From Streptomyces tardus (GTDB lineage Bacteria; Actinomycetota; Actinomycetes; Streptomycetales; Streptomycetaceae), in assembly GCF_018101125.2 (NCBI RefSeq), contig NZ_JAELVF020000001.1:3584386-3648385 (forward strand): a DNA stretch of 64,000 bases. The letters are read 5' to 3'. Below the pieces are notes generated by a model. It saw nothing but the letters and a program-made list of their open reading frames with translations. It did not search any database and was not told where the DNA came from. Of the stretch, positions 27,489 through 36,500 are shown one piece after another. Both the position numbers and the translations under genes were made by a program. How positions within the stretch are numbered: the stretch's first letter is position 1; every line of letters begins with the position of its first letter.

Positions 27489-28679
27489 TCAGCCGCGGTG
27501 GAGGGTGATGGTCGTCCAGGCGCCCACGTGTACGCGGTCGCCCTCCTGGAGCGTGACCGGGATGAAGGGCTGTATCGGGTCCTCGGCGCCGTTGAGCGTG
27601 GTGCCGTTGGTCGAGTCCTGGTCCACCACGGCCCAGCTCCCGTCCGGCTGTTGGACCAGGAGCGCGTGCTGGTGCGAGACGCCCGGGTCCTCGGGTGCGC
27701 GTCCGAGGTCGATGTCCGGCGCCTCGCCGGTGGACTGGCGGCGGCGGCCGATGGTGATCTGGTGGCCGGTGAGCGGGAGCTGTTGGCCGGGCCCGGGCTG
27801 CGGGATCTGGAGGCCGGCGCCCTCCGGGCCGCTGCGCTCCATCATCGCCTGGAAGTACTCCGGGTCCTGCGTGATGATCACTCGCCACGCGCCGGGCGGG
27901 CCCTGCTGCTGTCCGGGCATCTGCTGACCCGGAACCTGCTGACCCGGAACCTGCTGGCCGTACGGCTGCTGGTACGGCTGCTGGCCCTGGGGCGCGAACT
28001 GCTGGGGCCGGCCGTGCTGTTCGCCCTGCTGCGGGTGCTGCGGGTGCTGCGGGTGCTGGTGCGGCGGCGGTGCCTGCGGCGCGAACTGCTGCGCCTGCTG
28101 CGGAGCGCCGGTCTGCTGCGGCGGGTAGCCGTACTGCGGCTGCTGCTCCGGCGGGTACTGCTGCGCAGGCGGCTGCTGGCCCTGGGTGTACGACTGCTCG
28201 GGTGCGCCGGGGTACTGGGGCGCGCCGCCCTGGACGTGCCCGGTGCCACCGCCGAAGGGCTGCTGGCCCTGGCCGGGGTAGGGGCCCTGCGGCGGCTGCT
28301 GGCCCTGCGGGTAGGACTGCTCGGACGGGCTCGGATGCTGCGGCGAGGGGGGTTGCCGGTTGTACTGCGGAGCGGGAGCACCCGCGCTCGGCGGTGCGAG
28401 GTTCCAGGACGTCTCCGCGCCCTGGCCCGCGCCCGGAACCTGGCCCGTACCCGGCGGTATCCGCTCGGCGGTCCGGTTGGTGCGGCCGGAGTCGGTGTAG
28501 TCCAGCGGCGCTGCACCCGACTGTGGGGGATAGCCGCCGGGCGGCGGCCCCGGAGTCGGGTACGGGGTGGGCTGGCCGGTCAGGAAGTTGTACCGGCACT
28601 CCTCGCAGAAGTGCGCCTGCGTCTCGCGCTGGGTGCCGCACTGCGGGCAGTGCTCCCCGGTGCCCCCTCCGTAACCGCT
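27489..28679 (-). CDS. FHA-domain phosphopeptide-binding protein, start codon missing
   Basis: Open frame of 396 codons immediately after the vWA gene. It begins with a zinc-ribbon (CPQCGTQRETQAHFCEEC), then ~220 Pro/Gln-rich residues (PGQQVPGQQMPGQQQ) and a C-terminal FHA domain: ITIGRRRQ, VSHQHALLVQ and DSTNGTTLNG are the phosphothreonine-binding Arg, Ser-His and Asn-Gly motifs. No ATG, GTG or TTG occurs in frame before ATG 27920, which would give only the 143-residue FHA part. From memory, homologues have another zinc-ribbon segment at the N-terminus, so the 5' end seems deleted at the vWA junction. In mycobacteria PknG acts through the FHA protein GarA; this may be the operon's phosphothreonine reader. 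Confidence 0.75.
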   Translation of the reverse strand, partial: SGYGGGTGEHCPQCGTQRETQAHFCEECRYNFLTGQPTPYPTPGPPPGGYPPQSGAAPLDYTDSGRTNRTAERIPPGTGQVPGAGQGAETSWNLAPPSAGAPAPQYNRQPPSPQHPSPSEQSYPQGQQPPQGPYPGQGQQPFGGGTGHVQGGAPQYPGAPEQSYTQGQQPPAQQYPPEQQPQYGYPPQQTGAPQQAQQFAPQAPPPHQHPQHPQHPQQGEQHGRPQQFAPQGQQPYQQPYGQQVPGQQVPGQQMPGQQQGPPGAWRVIITQDPEYFQAMMERSGPEGAGLQIPQPGPGQQLPLTGHQITIGRRRQSTGEAPDIDLGRAPEDPGVSHQHALLVQQPDGSWAVVDQDSTNGTTLNGAEDPIQPFIPVTLQEGDRVHVGAWTTITLHRG

Positions 28680-30036
28680 ACTTCTTCACTCGAACCGTTT
28701 TGGTCGACCGGGTTTCCAGTGTCATCTCGTCGGCGTCAGTCACCCGAGCCTTGAGCCGAACAGTACCCGCAGCGGCGTCCACCACGTCCACCACCTTCGC
28801 GAGCAGCTTGGCGGTGTCCTCGTTGCCGGAGGCCGATGCCAACTGCACGGCACGGCCCAGTTTGGAGGTCGCTCCGTCCTCGTCGCCGCTCTTGCGCAGC
28901 TCCAGCCCCTGCTGGATGACCCTGGCAAGCTCGGCCTGCCCGGTGTAGTGAGCCACCTGCGGGTTCAGGGTGGTGCCGGCAGCCACATCGTCCGTCCACA
29001 CCGCCTTGATCAGCCCCTGCGCCAGGGACGGTGAAGTGCCGTCCGGCTGCGGGCGGGTGAGGGAGATGCGGGCCGCGAGCATCTCCTGCCCCACCGAAGC
29101 AGCGGGCACCCGTACGCACACGTGGTAGTCCCGGGACTCGTCGCCCCAGGAGCCGGTCGGGTAGTCGCCGGTGCGCGGACCAGTGTCGGTCCTGCGGGCG
29201 GAGAGGTCCTCCACCGTGGGCGCGACCTGCTTGACGTACCGGATCTCGGCGCCCTGGGGAGTCCACAGACGCAGGTTGACGTCGGCGACCTCCTTGCCCA
29301 TCGCCTCCGCCATCATCCGTGTGAAGTCCTCCGCCAGCCCCTCGGAGTCGGCGACGATGTCCGCCGTGCCGAGCAGCGCGGAGGCGATGGAGGTGACTTC
29401 CCGCACCTCCCAGTCGGTGCCCACTCCACGCGCGTCACACGTGAAGCGGCCCGCGCACTCCTCCAGCGCGGTGCGCAGCTCCACGGGCTCCTCGTGCTCG
29501 TTCTTCCCGTCCGTGAGCAGGACGCCGTGTTTTATCGGCGCCTCGCTGGTGGCCAGCAGCCGGTCGGCGCACCGCAGCCAGGTGCTGATGGCCGTGCCGC
29601 CGCCCGCGGTGAGGCCGCGCAGGGCGGTCTTGGCCGCGCTTCTGGTCTCCTCTCCCGCGACGGCGAGTCGGCCGTCCCCGGGGTAGATCTCGCGGACCTT
29701 GTGGGTGCCGGCGACCACCGCGAAGGAGACCCCGTCGTGCAGGGTGTCGACGGCCGCGGCGGTGGCCTCCCCGGCGTTGCGGAGCTTCGCCTCGGGGTAG
29801 TTCATGGACCCGGAGCAGTCGACCATGATCACCACGGCGGCCCGCGAGGCGCTGACCCTGCCCGCGCTGTGCACTCCGGAGGCGTCGCTCACCAGGGGAA
29901 CCCCACCGCTCGTACCCCCTCCCGTGGAGGTGACGGTGACGATCGCGTTGACCTCCTCGGCGCCCTCGGGCAGGAACTTGTTCTGGTACACCTCGGCCGA
30001 GAAGCTCGGCACGTTCTCCTTGGTGAATCTCGCCAT
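28678..30036 (-). CDS. von Willebrand factor A domain protein
   Basis: 452 residues from ATG 30036 (ARFTKENVPSFSAEVYQNKF); the longer open frame upstream is shadow. The vWA domain carries the MIDAS motif VVIMVDCSGSMN, later GGTAISTWL and HGVLLTDGKNE, followed by a beta-rich C-terminal half ending STKTVRVKK. Cytoplasmic, no signal peptide. Metal-dependent protein-protein interaction partner; in Streptomyces such proteins sit with PP2C and FHA genes in Ser/Thr-phosphorylation operons, as here. Starts ~100 bp after the PP2C stop on the same strand. Confidence 0.9.
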   Translation of the reverse strand: MARFTKENVPSFSAEVYQNKFLPEGAEEVNAIVTVTSTGGGTSGGVPLVSDASGVHSAGRVSASRAAVVIMVDCSGSMNYPEAKLRNAGEATAAAVDTLHDGVSFAVVAGTHKVREIYPGDGRLAVAGEETRSAAKTALRGLTAGGGTAISTWLRCADRLLATSEAPIKHGVLLTDGKNEHEEPVELRTALEECAGRFTCDARGVGTDWEVREVTSIASALLGTADIVADSEGLAEDFTRMMAEAMGKEVADVNLRLWTPQGAEIRYVKQVAPTVEDLSARRTDTGPRTGDYPTGSWGDESRDYHVCVRVPAASVGQEMLAARISLTRPQPDGTSPSLAQGLIKAVWTDDVAAGTTLNPQVAHYTGQAELARVIQQGLELRKSGDEDGATSKLGRAVQLASASGNEDTAKLLAKVVDVVDAAAGTVRLKARVTDADEMTLETRSTKTVRVKK

Positions 30037-30833
30037 CCGCGTATGTCCCTCTTCCCCTCGGTACGCGTACAACCGGCCGCCGTGGCAGCGGAGTTCGGAA
30101 GAAGGGTCCGGCGCTTCCCCCGAGTGTCGGTCCGTCAGGCCGATCCTGCCCGCGTCCGCGGGCGCGGGAACGGCAGGAGCGCCACCGTTACGTTGTCGTG
30201 GCCCCCGCTGCGCAACGCGAAGTCGACCAGGTGCCGGGTGGCGGCGTACGGCGCGGTACGGGCGTCGCCCGGGACGGCGGCGGCCATCTCCGCGGCGGAC
30301 TCGGCGTAGTTCCACAGCCCGTCGGTGCAGACGACGACCACGCCGGTGCCCTCCGGGCTGAACGAGGCGGTGTGCGGCTCGACCTCGTAGGCGTCGGCGC
30401 CCAGCCAGCCGGTGATCGCGTGCGCGCGCGGGTCGGCGTACGCCTCGCTCTCCGGCATGAGGCCGGCGGCCACCATCTGCGCGGCCCAGGAGTCGTCCTC
30501 GGTCAGCCGGGAGGCCGGCGCGGAACGGTCGTCCGGGACCCAGTAGACACGGCTGTCTCCGACCCAGCCGACGGTGAGGACGTCCTCCACCACCACGGCA
30601 CCGACCAGGGTGCAGGCCGGGGAGTTCTGTTCGGGGTTGCGGTCGGACTCGGCGAGGGAGTTGACGGCGGCTCCGGCGCGCAGAATCGCGTCGTGCATGG
30701 CCTGCTCGGGCCGCGCTCCGGACGCGAGGTCGCCGCGCAGCGAGGCGCAGGCCGTACGTGCCGCCGCGGCCGACGCCTCGTCGGGCCGGGTCGAGGAGGA
30801 GACGCCGTCACAGACGACGGCGACGACTGCGTC

Positions 30834-31009
30834 CCGGCCGGTGGGCGTGACGCTGTGGGTGGCGGCGAAGAAGTCCTCGTTGCGGTGGTGGCGGTGGCCG
30901 CGGTCGCTGACCACGCAGACGCCGTCCAACTGCTCTTCCATGTGGTCCCGTTCGCGTGGCTGGGCATGGCCGCACCGCTCGCAGTAGCCGTCGCGGTGGA
31001 TTCCGGAAT
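30834..31009 (-). repeat. Source copy of the PP2C scramble
   Basis: 176-bp segment whose reverse complement occurs at 31262-31437 (paired positions sum to 62271). Its part 30887-31009 is also repeated directly at 31149-31271 (offset 262). It ends in ATTCCGGAAT. Confidence 0.9.
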
Positions 31010-31148
31010 GGTTGCAGGCGGGGCAGACGGTGCCACCGGCCGGTGGCGCGGTGGGAGCGGCGACCGGCCGGCCCTGCGGGGGTTCGGCGGGAGCCGACGC
31101 GGCCGACGCTGTGCCTGCGGGTCGGGGCCCGCCGGGGGAGTGGCACCC

Positions 31149-31473
31149 GGTGGCGGTGGCCGCGGTCGCTGACCACGCAGACGCCGTCCAACTGCTCTTC
31201 CATGTGGTCCCGTTCGCGTGGCTGGGCATGGCCGCACCGCTCGCAGTAGCCGTCGCGGTGGATTCCGGAATCCACCGCGACGGCTACTGCGAGCGGTGCG
31301 GCCATGCCCAGCCACGCGAACGGGACCACATGGAAGAGCAGTTGGACGGCGTCTGCGTGGTCAGCGACCGCGGCCACCGCCACCACCGCAACGAGGACTT
31401 CTTCGCCGCCACCCACAGCGTCACGCCCACCGGCCGGTGGCACCGTCTGCCCCGCCTGCAACAATTCCGGAAT
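31149..31473. repeat. Direct plus inverted copies inside the PP2C gene
   Basis: 31149-31271 is a direct copy of 30887-31009 entered through GGTGGCGGTGGC; at the palindrome ATTCCGGAAT (31262-31271) it turns into the inverted copy to 31437; through CCGGCCGG it jumps to an inverted copy of 31011-31042 (to 31462) and turns again at a second ATTCCGGAAT (31464-31473). A 48-bp direct repeat (31113-31160 and 31580-31627) flanks the set. Confidence 0.88.
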
Positions 31474-32111
31474 GGTTGCAGGCGGGGCAGACGGTGCCAC
31501 AGGCCGGTGGCGCGGTGGGCCGAACTGCCCGGCCGGCCGTCCCGCGGGGGGCGCGCCCCCGGTCTCACGGGGGCGCTTCGCCTGCGGGTCGGGGCCCGCC
31601 GGGGGAGTGGCACCCGGTGGCGGTGGCGGCGGCGGTACCGGCCCTCCGGCGCGGCCGGCCGCGGAGGGCGCGGGACCGTACCCGCCGGACTGCCCGCGGT
31701 CCGGCGGGTGTTGTTCCGCCGGCCGGTCCACCGGACCGTGTCCGCCGGGCTGTCGGTGCTGCTCGGGATGCGGAGGCTGCGCCCGGTGCTGCTGCGGTGA
31801 GGCCGGGGCCGCGCTCGGGCGAGGCGGGTGCGGTGGTGTGCCCGGCGCGTCCGGCGGAACCGAGAAATCCGTCAACGTCGGTGTGGGAACGCCCGGTTGG
31901 GGCGGGCCGGGCCCGGGCGCGGGGCGCGCCCCCGACGGCTGCGGAGCCTGCACGGGTGTCCCGGAGGCGGGTGTCGGTGGAACGGGTGTTCCGGAGGCGA
32001 CCGGGCGGGGCGCGGTCAGATCGGTGCCGCAGACCCCGCAGAAGCGGTCGCCCTCTTCGAACGGCTCGGCGCAGCTGGGGCAGGTGGAGACTTGTTCGAG
32101 CTGCGGCATCG

Positions 32112-35072
32112 TCACACCCATGTCCTGGGGCGGAAGCGGTTGGCGCGTTCCACCCATTCGATCCTTTCGGTACCGCTTGTCGCCAGTCGGGCGAGAGTGC
32201 GGCAGGACTTCTCCAGTCCGAGCCGCAACCCCTCCTGCTCCAGCGGACAGCCCAGCACAGAACGGATCTGCCCGGGGCCGGGGTTCGGGGGAGCGCCGTG
32301 TCGCCCCGCGAGAACCCAGTCAAGCGCACTGCCCAGCACCTCGGTCGTCAGCCGCTCCCGACGGGGCGCGTCCACACCGAGGGCGTCCAACTCCTCGACC
32401 TGCTCCGCCGCCGCGTACAGATCGGTCAGCAGGTCGTCCTGCGGGTCGCGTTCGCGCAGTCTCGCGGCCACGGCGGCGACCCGTGCAGAAAGATAGTGGA
32501 TGGAGGTCTGCGGCACCGACTCCAGAGCGGCCACGGCCCCCTGCCGGTCGCCGGAGGCCAGCAGCACCCGCGCCCAACCGAACGCGCTGCTCACGTAGTT
32601 GCGGTTGGCGGACCACACCAGACGGTAGTACTCGGCGGCGTTGTCGAGCTGGCCGAGCATCTCGGCGCAGACCGCGAGCGCGAGCTTGGGCGCCGGCTCG
32701 CCGGGGAACGCGTCGTAGACCGCGTCGAAGGAGTGCGCGGAAGTGTCCCGGTCGCCCTTGGTCAGGGCGACCAGACCGCGGTACCACACGACCCGCCAGT
32801 CCTCCCCGTGCTCGCTCTCCAGATCGGCCACGATCTCGTTCACCGCGGCGGCGGACTCCGGGTCCCGGTCGGCGAGTTCGAGCCGGGCCCGCAGCCGGCG
32901 CAGCTGCACCTCCAGCGAGTCGACCGGGACCTCCTCCAACGCCGGGAGCACGTCGTGCGGTTCGGCGTTCAGCAGCCCCAGCACAAAGGTGGCGCTGGGG
33001 TCCCGCATGTCGATACGGGGCACCGGCAGCGCGAGAGCGGTGGCGCGGATGCGCAGCGGGACCAGGGGCGGCGCGCCCGCGACCGGCTCCCGCGCGACGG
33101 GCGAGGAGGCGCGCAGCTGGTGGGGGAGGCGTACGTGGGCCGGGGTCTGGCCGTAGGAGTACGTCGCCGGATCGTCGGCGGTCGTCGGATCGGCGGACTC
33201 GGGCGCGGGTGACTCGGGTGCGGGCTCTGGTGCGGGCTCGGACGCGGCGAAGTCCGGTGCGCCGGGCGGGTGTTCGGACGGCGCGAGCGCCTTCTCGCCC
33301 ACCGGCTGCAGCTGCTCGCCGCCGCCCCCGCCGGGATGCTCGGCCGGGCGCCCGGAGACCGGGACCCCCGTTGCCGCCGCCTGCTCGGAGGACTGGGCCG
33401 GCACACCACCGGACGGGATCGCCTGCCGCTCGGCCGACTGCGGGAGCGAGCCGGTCGCCTCGGCCCGCGGGGACGCGCCGGCGGGCAGCTCCGCGGAGGC
33501 GGCGGCGCCCGGCGACTGGGCCGCCGGCGTCGGTGCCAGCTCCGGGCGGTCGGCCCGCCGCCAGCCGAACCGTCGCCGGGAGCGCTGCACCCGGGAGCCC
33601 AGCGTCGAGGCGTCGCCGCGGGGCGGGCTGAGCAAGTCGGTGTCCACCAGGCGGGTCTCGGGGCCGAAGAGCCGGGAGGCGGCGGGCCTGGGCTTGCCGG
33701 TCTGGAGGGCCACGACCTCGCGCAGCACCCCGGTCAGCTGGTCGGCCATCTCCTCGGCGGAGGCGAACCGCCGCCCGGGGTCGGGGTCGGTGGCACGCGC
33801 CAGCAGACGGTAGAACGACTCGTACCGCTGGAAGATGCCGATGCTCTCCGGCGGCGGCAGGCTGTCGCGGTAGACCGTGGTGAAGCCCTGGAAGTCGAAG
33901 GTCAGCACGGCCAGGGTGCGCGCGACGGTGTAGAGGTCGGAGGCGACCGAGGCGCCTTGCTCGGCGACCTCGGGGGCCTGGTAGCCGACGGTGCCGTATA
34001 TCGCGCTGTCGTCGTCGCCCGTCCGCCGGACCGCGCCCATGTCGATCAGCTTGAGCTGGTGGTTCTGCTGGATCGCGTTGTCGACCTTGAAGTCGCAGTA
34101 GAGCAGTCCGCGGCTGTGCAGATAGCCGAGCGCCTCCAGCGCGTCGATGCCGTAGGCGCAGGCCTGCTCCACCGGCAGCGGCTCCCGGCGACCCTCGGGG
34201 GTGAGACGTTCGTTGGCGAGCTGCTTGAGGGACTTGCCGCCGATGTACTCCATGACGATGTAGCCGTCGACGCTGCCGGTGCGCGGATCGTGGTGCTCCA
34301 CGAAGTTGTACACCCGCACGATGCTGGAGTGCTCGATCTCCGAGAGGAAGTGGCGTTCGGAGATCGCGACCGCCATGGCGTCCTGGTCGGCGGTGTCCAG
34401 CAGGCCCTTGAGCACGACCCAGCGGCCGTTCAGCGGGCGGTCGATGGCCAGATAGATCCAGCCGAGACCGCCGTGCGCAAGACAACCGGCGATCTCGTAC
34501 TGCCCGTTGATCACATCGCCGCGGTTCAGTTTGGGGGTGAAGGAGTACGGCTGGCCGCACTTGGTGCAGAAGCCCTCGGTACGCCCCGGGCGGCCCTTGC
34601 GCGACCGGCCCACCGAGCTGCCGCACTCGCCGTTGCTGCAGAAGCGCTTGCGCTCGGGCACCTCGGGGTCGGCCATCACCTCCGTCGTCGGGACGGGGGC
34701 CGGCACTTCCGGCACGGTCACCAGCCCCGCGCCCAACCGTTTGCGCGCCGAGGACGAGCCGTCGGTGGTGCTGCGGGAGCCGCGCACCGAGACGGCCGGT
34801 ACGGAGCCCGCGCCGCTCGACGAGCCCGACAGCCGTCCGGAGACCGAACGGTGCGAGGAGGACCCGGGTCCCGTCCCCGTCGACGCCGACGAGCCGGTCC
34901 TGCCGGTACCGGCCCCCTCCGCCACCACTCCGGTCGCGGGCGAGCCGAGCGCGCCGAGCCCGGAGACCGGGGGTGGGAACCCGCAGACGTCGCAGTACTG
35001 CTCGTCGTCCCCGAAGTCCTCGTAGGAGCCCTCGCAGTGGGATTGCTGGCAGCCCGTCGACAGTGAGCTCAT
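32112..35072 (-). CDS. pknG: Serine/threonine protein kinase PknG
   Basis: 986 residues from ATG 35072 (ATGA overlap with the upstream stop). N-terminal ribbon (Cys8, Cys27, Cys30), Ser/Gly-rich linker, then a rubredoxin-like centre with Cys145, Cys150, Cys169, Cys172 (GFCTKCGQPYSFTPKL), kinase domain ~190-460 with GCLAHGGLGWIYLAID, Lys222 in VVLKGLLD, catalytic LLYCDFKVDN (Asp327) and IDMGAVRR (DFG equivalent), and a C-terminal TPR region (~700-986, e.g. WRVVWYRGLVALTKGD). This order is specific to PknG; the lack of the usual HRD is typical of it. A Pro/Ala-rich insert of ~230 residues lies between kinase and TPR. In mycobacteria it is soluble and controls glutamate/2-oxoglutarate metabolism through GarA. 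Confidence 0.95.
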   Translation of the reverse strand: MSSLSTGCQQSHCEGSYEDFGDDEQYCDVCGFPPPVSGLGALGSPATGVVAEGAGTGRTGSSASTGTGPGSSSHRSVSGRLSGSSSGAGSVPAVSVRGSRSTTDGSSSARKRLGAGLVTVPEVPAPVPTTEVMADPEVPERKRFCSNGECGSSVGRSRKGRPGRTEGFCTKCGQPYSFTPKLNRGDVINGQYEIAGCLAHGGLGWIYLAIDRPLNGRWVVLKGLLDTADQDAMAVAISERHFLSEIEHSSIVRVYNFVEHHDPRTGSVDGYIVMEYIGGKSLKQLANERLTPEGRREPLPVEQACAYGIDALEALGYLHSRGLLYCDFKVDNAIQQNHQLKLIDMGAVRRTGDDDSAIYGTVGYQAPEVAEQGASVASDLYTVARTLAVLTFDFQGFTTVYRDSLPPPESIGIFQRYESFYRLLARATDPDPGRRFASAEEMADQLTGVLREVVALQTGKPRPAASRLFGPETRLVDTDLLSPPRGDASTLGSRVQRSRRRFGWRRADRPELAPTPAAQSPGAAASAELPAGASPRAEATGSLPQSAERQAIPSGGVPAQSSEQAAATGVPVSGRPAEHPGGGGGEQLQPVGEKALAPSEHPPGAPDFAASEPAPEPAPESPAPESADPTTADDPATYSYGQTPAHVRLPHQLRASSPVAREPVAGAPPLVPLRIRATALALPVPRIDMRDPSATFVLGLLNAEPHDVLPALEEVPVDSLEVQLRRLRARLELADRDPESAAAVNEIVADLESEHGEDWRVVWYRGLVALTKGDRDTSAHSFDAVYDAFPGEPAPKLALAVCAEMLGQLDNAAEYYRLVWSANRNYVSSAFGWARVLLASGDRQGAVAALESVPQTSIHYLSARVAAVAARLRERDPQDDLLTDLYAAAEQVEELDALGVDAPRRERLTTEVLGSALDWVLAGRHGAPPNPGPGQIRSVLGCPLEQEGLRLGLEKSCRTLARLATSGTERIEWVERANRFRPRTWV

Positions 35073-36358
35073 CGGCCCGCCTCCCCGGCTGCGGTACCCG
35101 CGCCCGAGCTCGCCGCGACCGCCTCCGCCGCCGCCCGCTGGAACCGGGTCACCGCGGCCTCCGCCGCCCGCAGATCGCAGGGTGCGCTCCACAGCATCCG
35201 CCGCGCCGCGTCGTACGGTTCGATGAGCATCGGCTCCTCCTCCAGGCCGAGTTGGGAGACCTTCGCCTGGTACGCGTCCAGCCTGCCGCGCAGCTCCGCT
35301 CGCACTGCCAGTGGCGCGGTGACGTCCGAGAGCGCGGCACGGGCCCGGTACAGCTCCTCCTCCGCGCGGTCCTCGAGCCCGTCGAGCAACGGCGACAGCC
35401 GGTGCCAGCGGCCCGCCCTGCGGTACTCCGCCGCGGTGGCGAGCTCCTCGTGCAGCACGGTGGAGGGACCGCTGACCGCGGGCACCTCGAAGGCCGCGAT
35501 CTTCGCCAGCACCTCGCCGCGCGCCGTACGTGCCTCGGCCAGCGTCCGGTCCGCCCGCGAGAGGGTGTCGCGCACCCCGTGCAGCCGCTCGTCCGCGTCC
35601 TGACGCACCGCCAGCACGGCGTCGACCTCGCGGCGCACGTCCTCCAGGGCGCGGGCGGCGCGGTCGTAGCGCCCGGTGTCGGGACGGCCACTGCCGGGTG
35701 TGCTGCTGCCCTGGGTCGGCAGCCAGAAGTCCAGGGGGTCGGTGACCACCTCCCGGCGCAGCGCGACGAGTTCGTCGGTGATCTGCTCCAGCTCGTCACC
35801 GGCCGGATGCTCGCCCGCGCGCACGCCGACCGAGCCGGCGAGCGAGTGCACCCGGCGCAGCTCGGCGGCGAGCAGATCGATCCGGGCCGGCAGCGCCGAC
35901 CACACCGAGTCCGCCGCGGCGACGACGTCCAGGGCCCGGGCGTACCCGGTGTTCATCCGCTCCACCAGCCGGTCCAGGCTGACCTGCTCGGCGAGCCTGC
36001 CGCTGGAGGCCGCACCGGCACCGACCGTCAGGCCCTCGCCGCGGAGCAGCGCGGTGAGTTCGAGGAGTTCCTCGCGGTTGGGCCAGCGCCGTCTGCCGCG
36101 GATCGCCCTGGCGGCGGTCAGTGCCCGGCCGTACGTCTCGAACTGCGTCCACAGCAGCGAGATCGTGTGTTCGGCGGTCGCCCAGCGGTGTCTGGTGGTG
36201 CCGTTCAGCTCGGCGCCCTCCAGCAGCCGACGCCCCGCGTGGTCCTGGAGGGAGTACAGGGACGACTCGATCGCCTCCCACTCCGCACCGAGACGGGCGA
36301 GCGTCCTGTCCACCTCCTCCCGGTTCATCACCGGGCCGGCGGGTCCTGGGGACCCCAT
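35069..36358 (-). CDS. Hypothetical helical protein of the pknG operon
   Basis: 429 residues from ATG 36358, with ATG 36328 (MNREEVDRTLARL) as a credible alternative. Almost entirely helical and charged (EELLELTALLRGEG, DELEQITDELVALRREV, ALEDVRREVDAVLAVRQDADERL), likely coiled coil. No signal peptide, membrane span or catalytic motif seen. Overlaps the pknG start by 4 bp, so it is made with the kinase and may be a scaffold or activity partner; the mycobacterial pknG-glnH-glnX locus lacks it as far as I recall. Confidence 0.8.
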   Translation of the reverse strand: MGSPGPAGPVMNREEVDRTLARLGAEWEAIESSLYSLQDHAGRRLLEGAELNGTTRHRWATAEHTISLLWTQFETYGRALTAARAIRGRRRWPNREELLELTALLRGEGLTVGAGAASSGRLAEQVSLDRLVERMNTGYARALDVVAAADSVWSALPARIDLLAAELRRVHSLAGSVGVRAGEHPAGDELEQITDELVALRREVVTDPLDFWLPTQGSSTPGSGRPDTGRYDRAARALEDVRREVDAVLAVRQDADERLHGVRDTLSRADRTLAEARTARGEVLAKIAAFEVPAVSGPSTVLHEELATAAEYRRAGRWHRLSPLLDGLEDRAEEELYRARAALSDVTAPLAVRAELRGRLDAYQAKVSQLGLEEEPMLIEPYDAARRMLWSAPCDLRAAEAAVTRFQRAAAEAVAASSGAGTAAGEAGR

Positions 36359-36500
36359 CGATCACCTCACTGCTCGTACGGGCTGCGGTCACTGGCTGCT
36401 GGTGCTGCTGGTGCTGCTGGGCACGGGCCCTCGTCGCGGGCCACGTCGCAGGAGGGCTTCGCGGCCCCGAAGAGTCAACGAGGCTGTGCGGCGGGGGTGT

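Larger units (their letters stand above)
30135..32109 (-). pseudogene. PP2C-type Ser/Thr phosphatase with zinc ribbons, disrupted by scrambled self-copies
   Basis: Start ATG 32109, two bases after the pknG stop. N-terminal zinc ribbon (STCPSCAEPFEEGDRFCGVCG), Pro-rich linker, a second ribbon (CPACNHSGIHRDGYCERCG), then a complete PP2C domain: VVSDRGHRHHRNEDFF, VVAVVCDGVSS, GWVGDSRVYW, VVVCTDGLWNY and GGHDNVTVALL with the metal-binding Asp residues. The start frame and phosphatase frame differ by one: between ~31065 and ~31533 lie direct and inverted copies of the ribbon-PP2C segment. Omitting those 469 bp, at a 7-bp CCGGCCG microhomology, would give a continuous 501-residue protein; this is one possible path. 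The phosphatase would oppose PknG. Confidence 0.75.
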
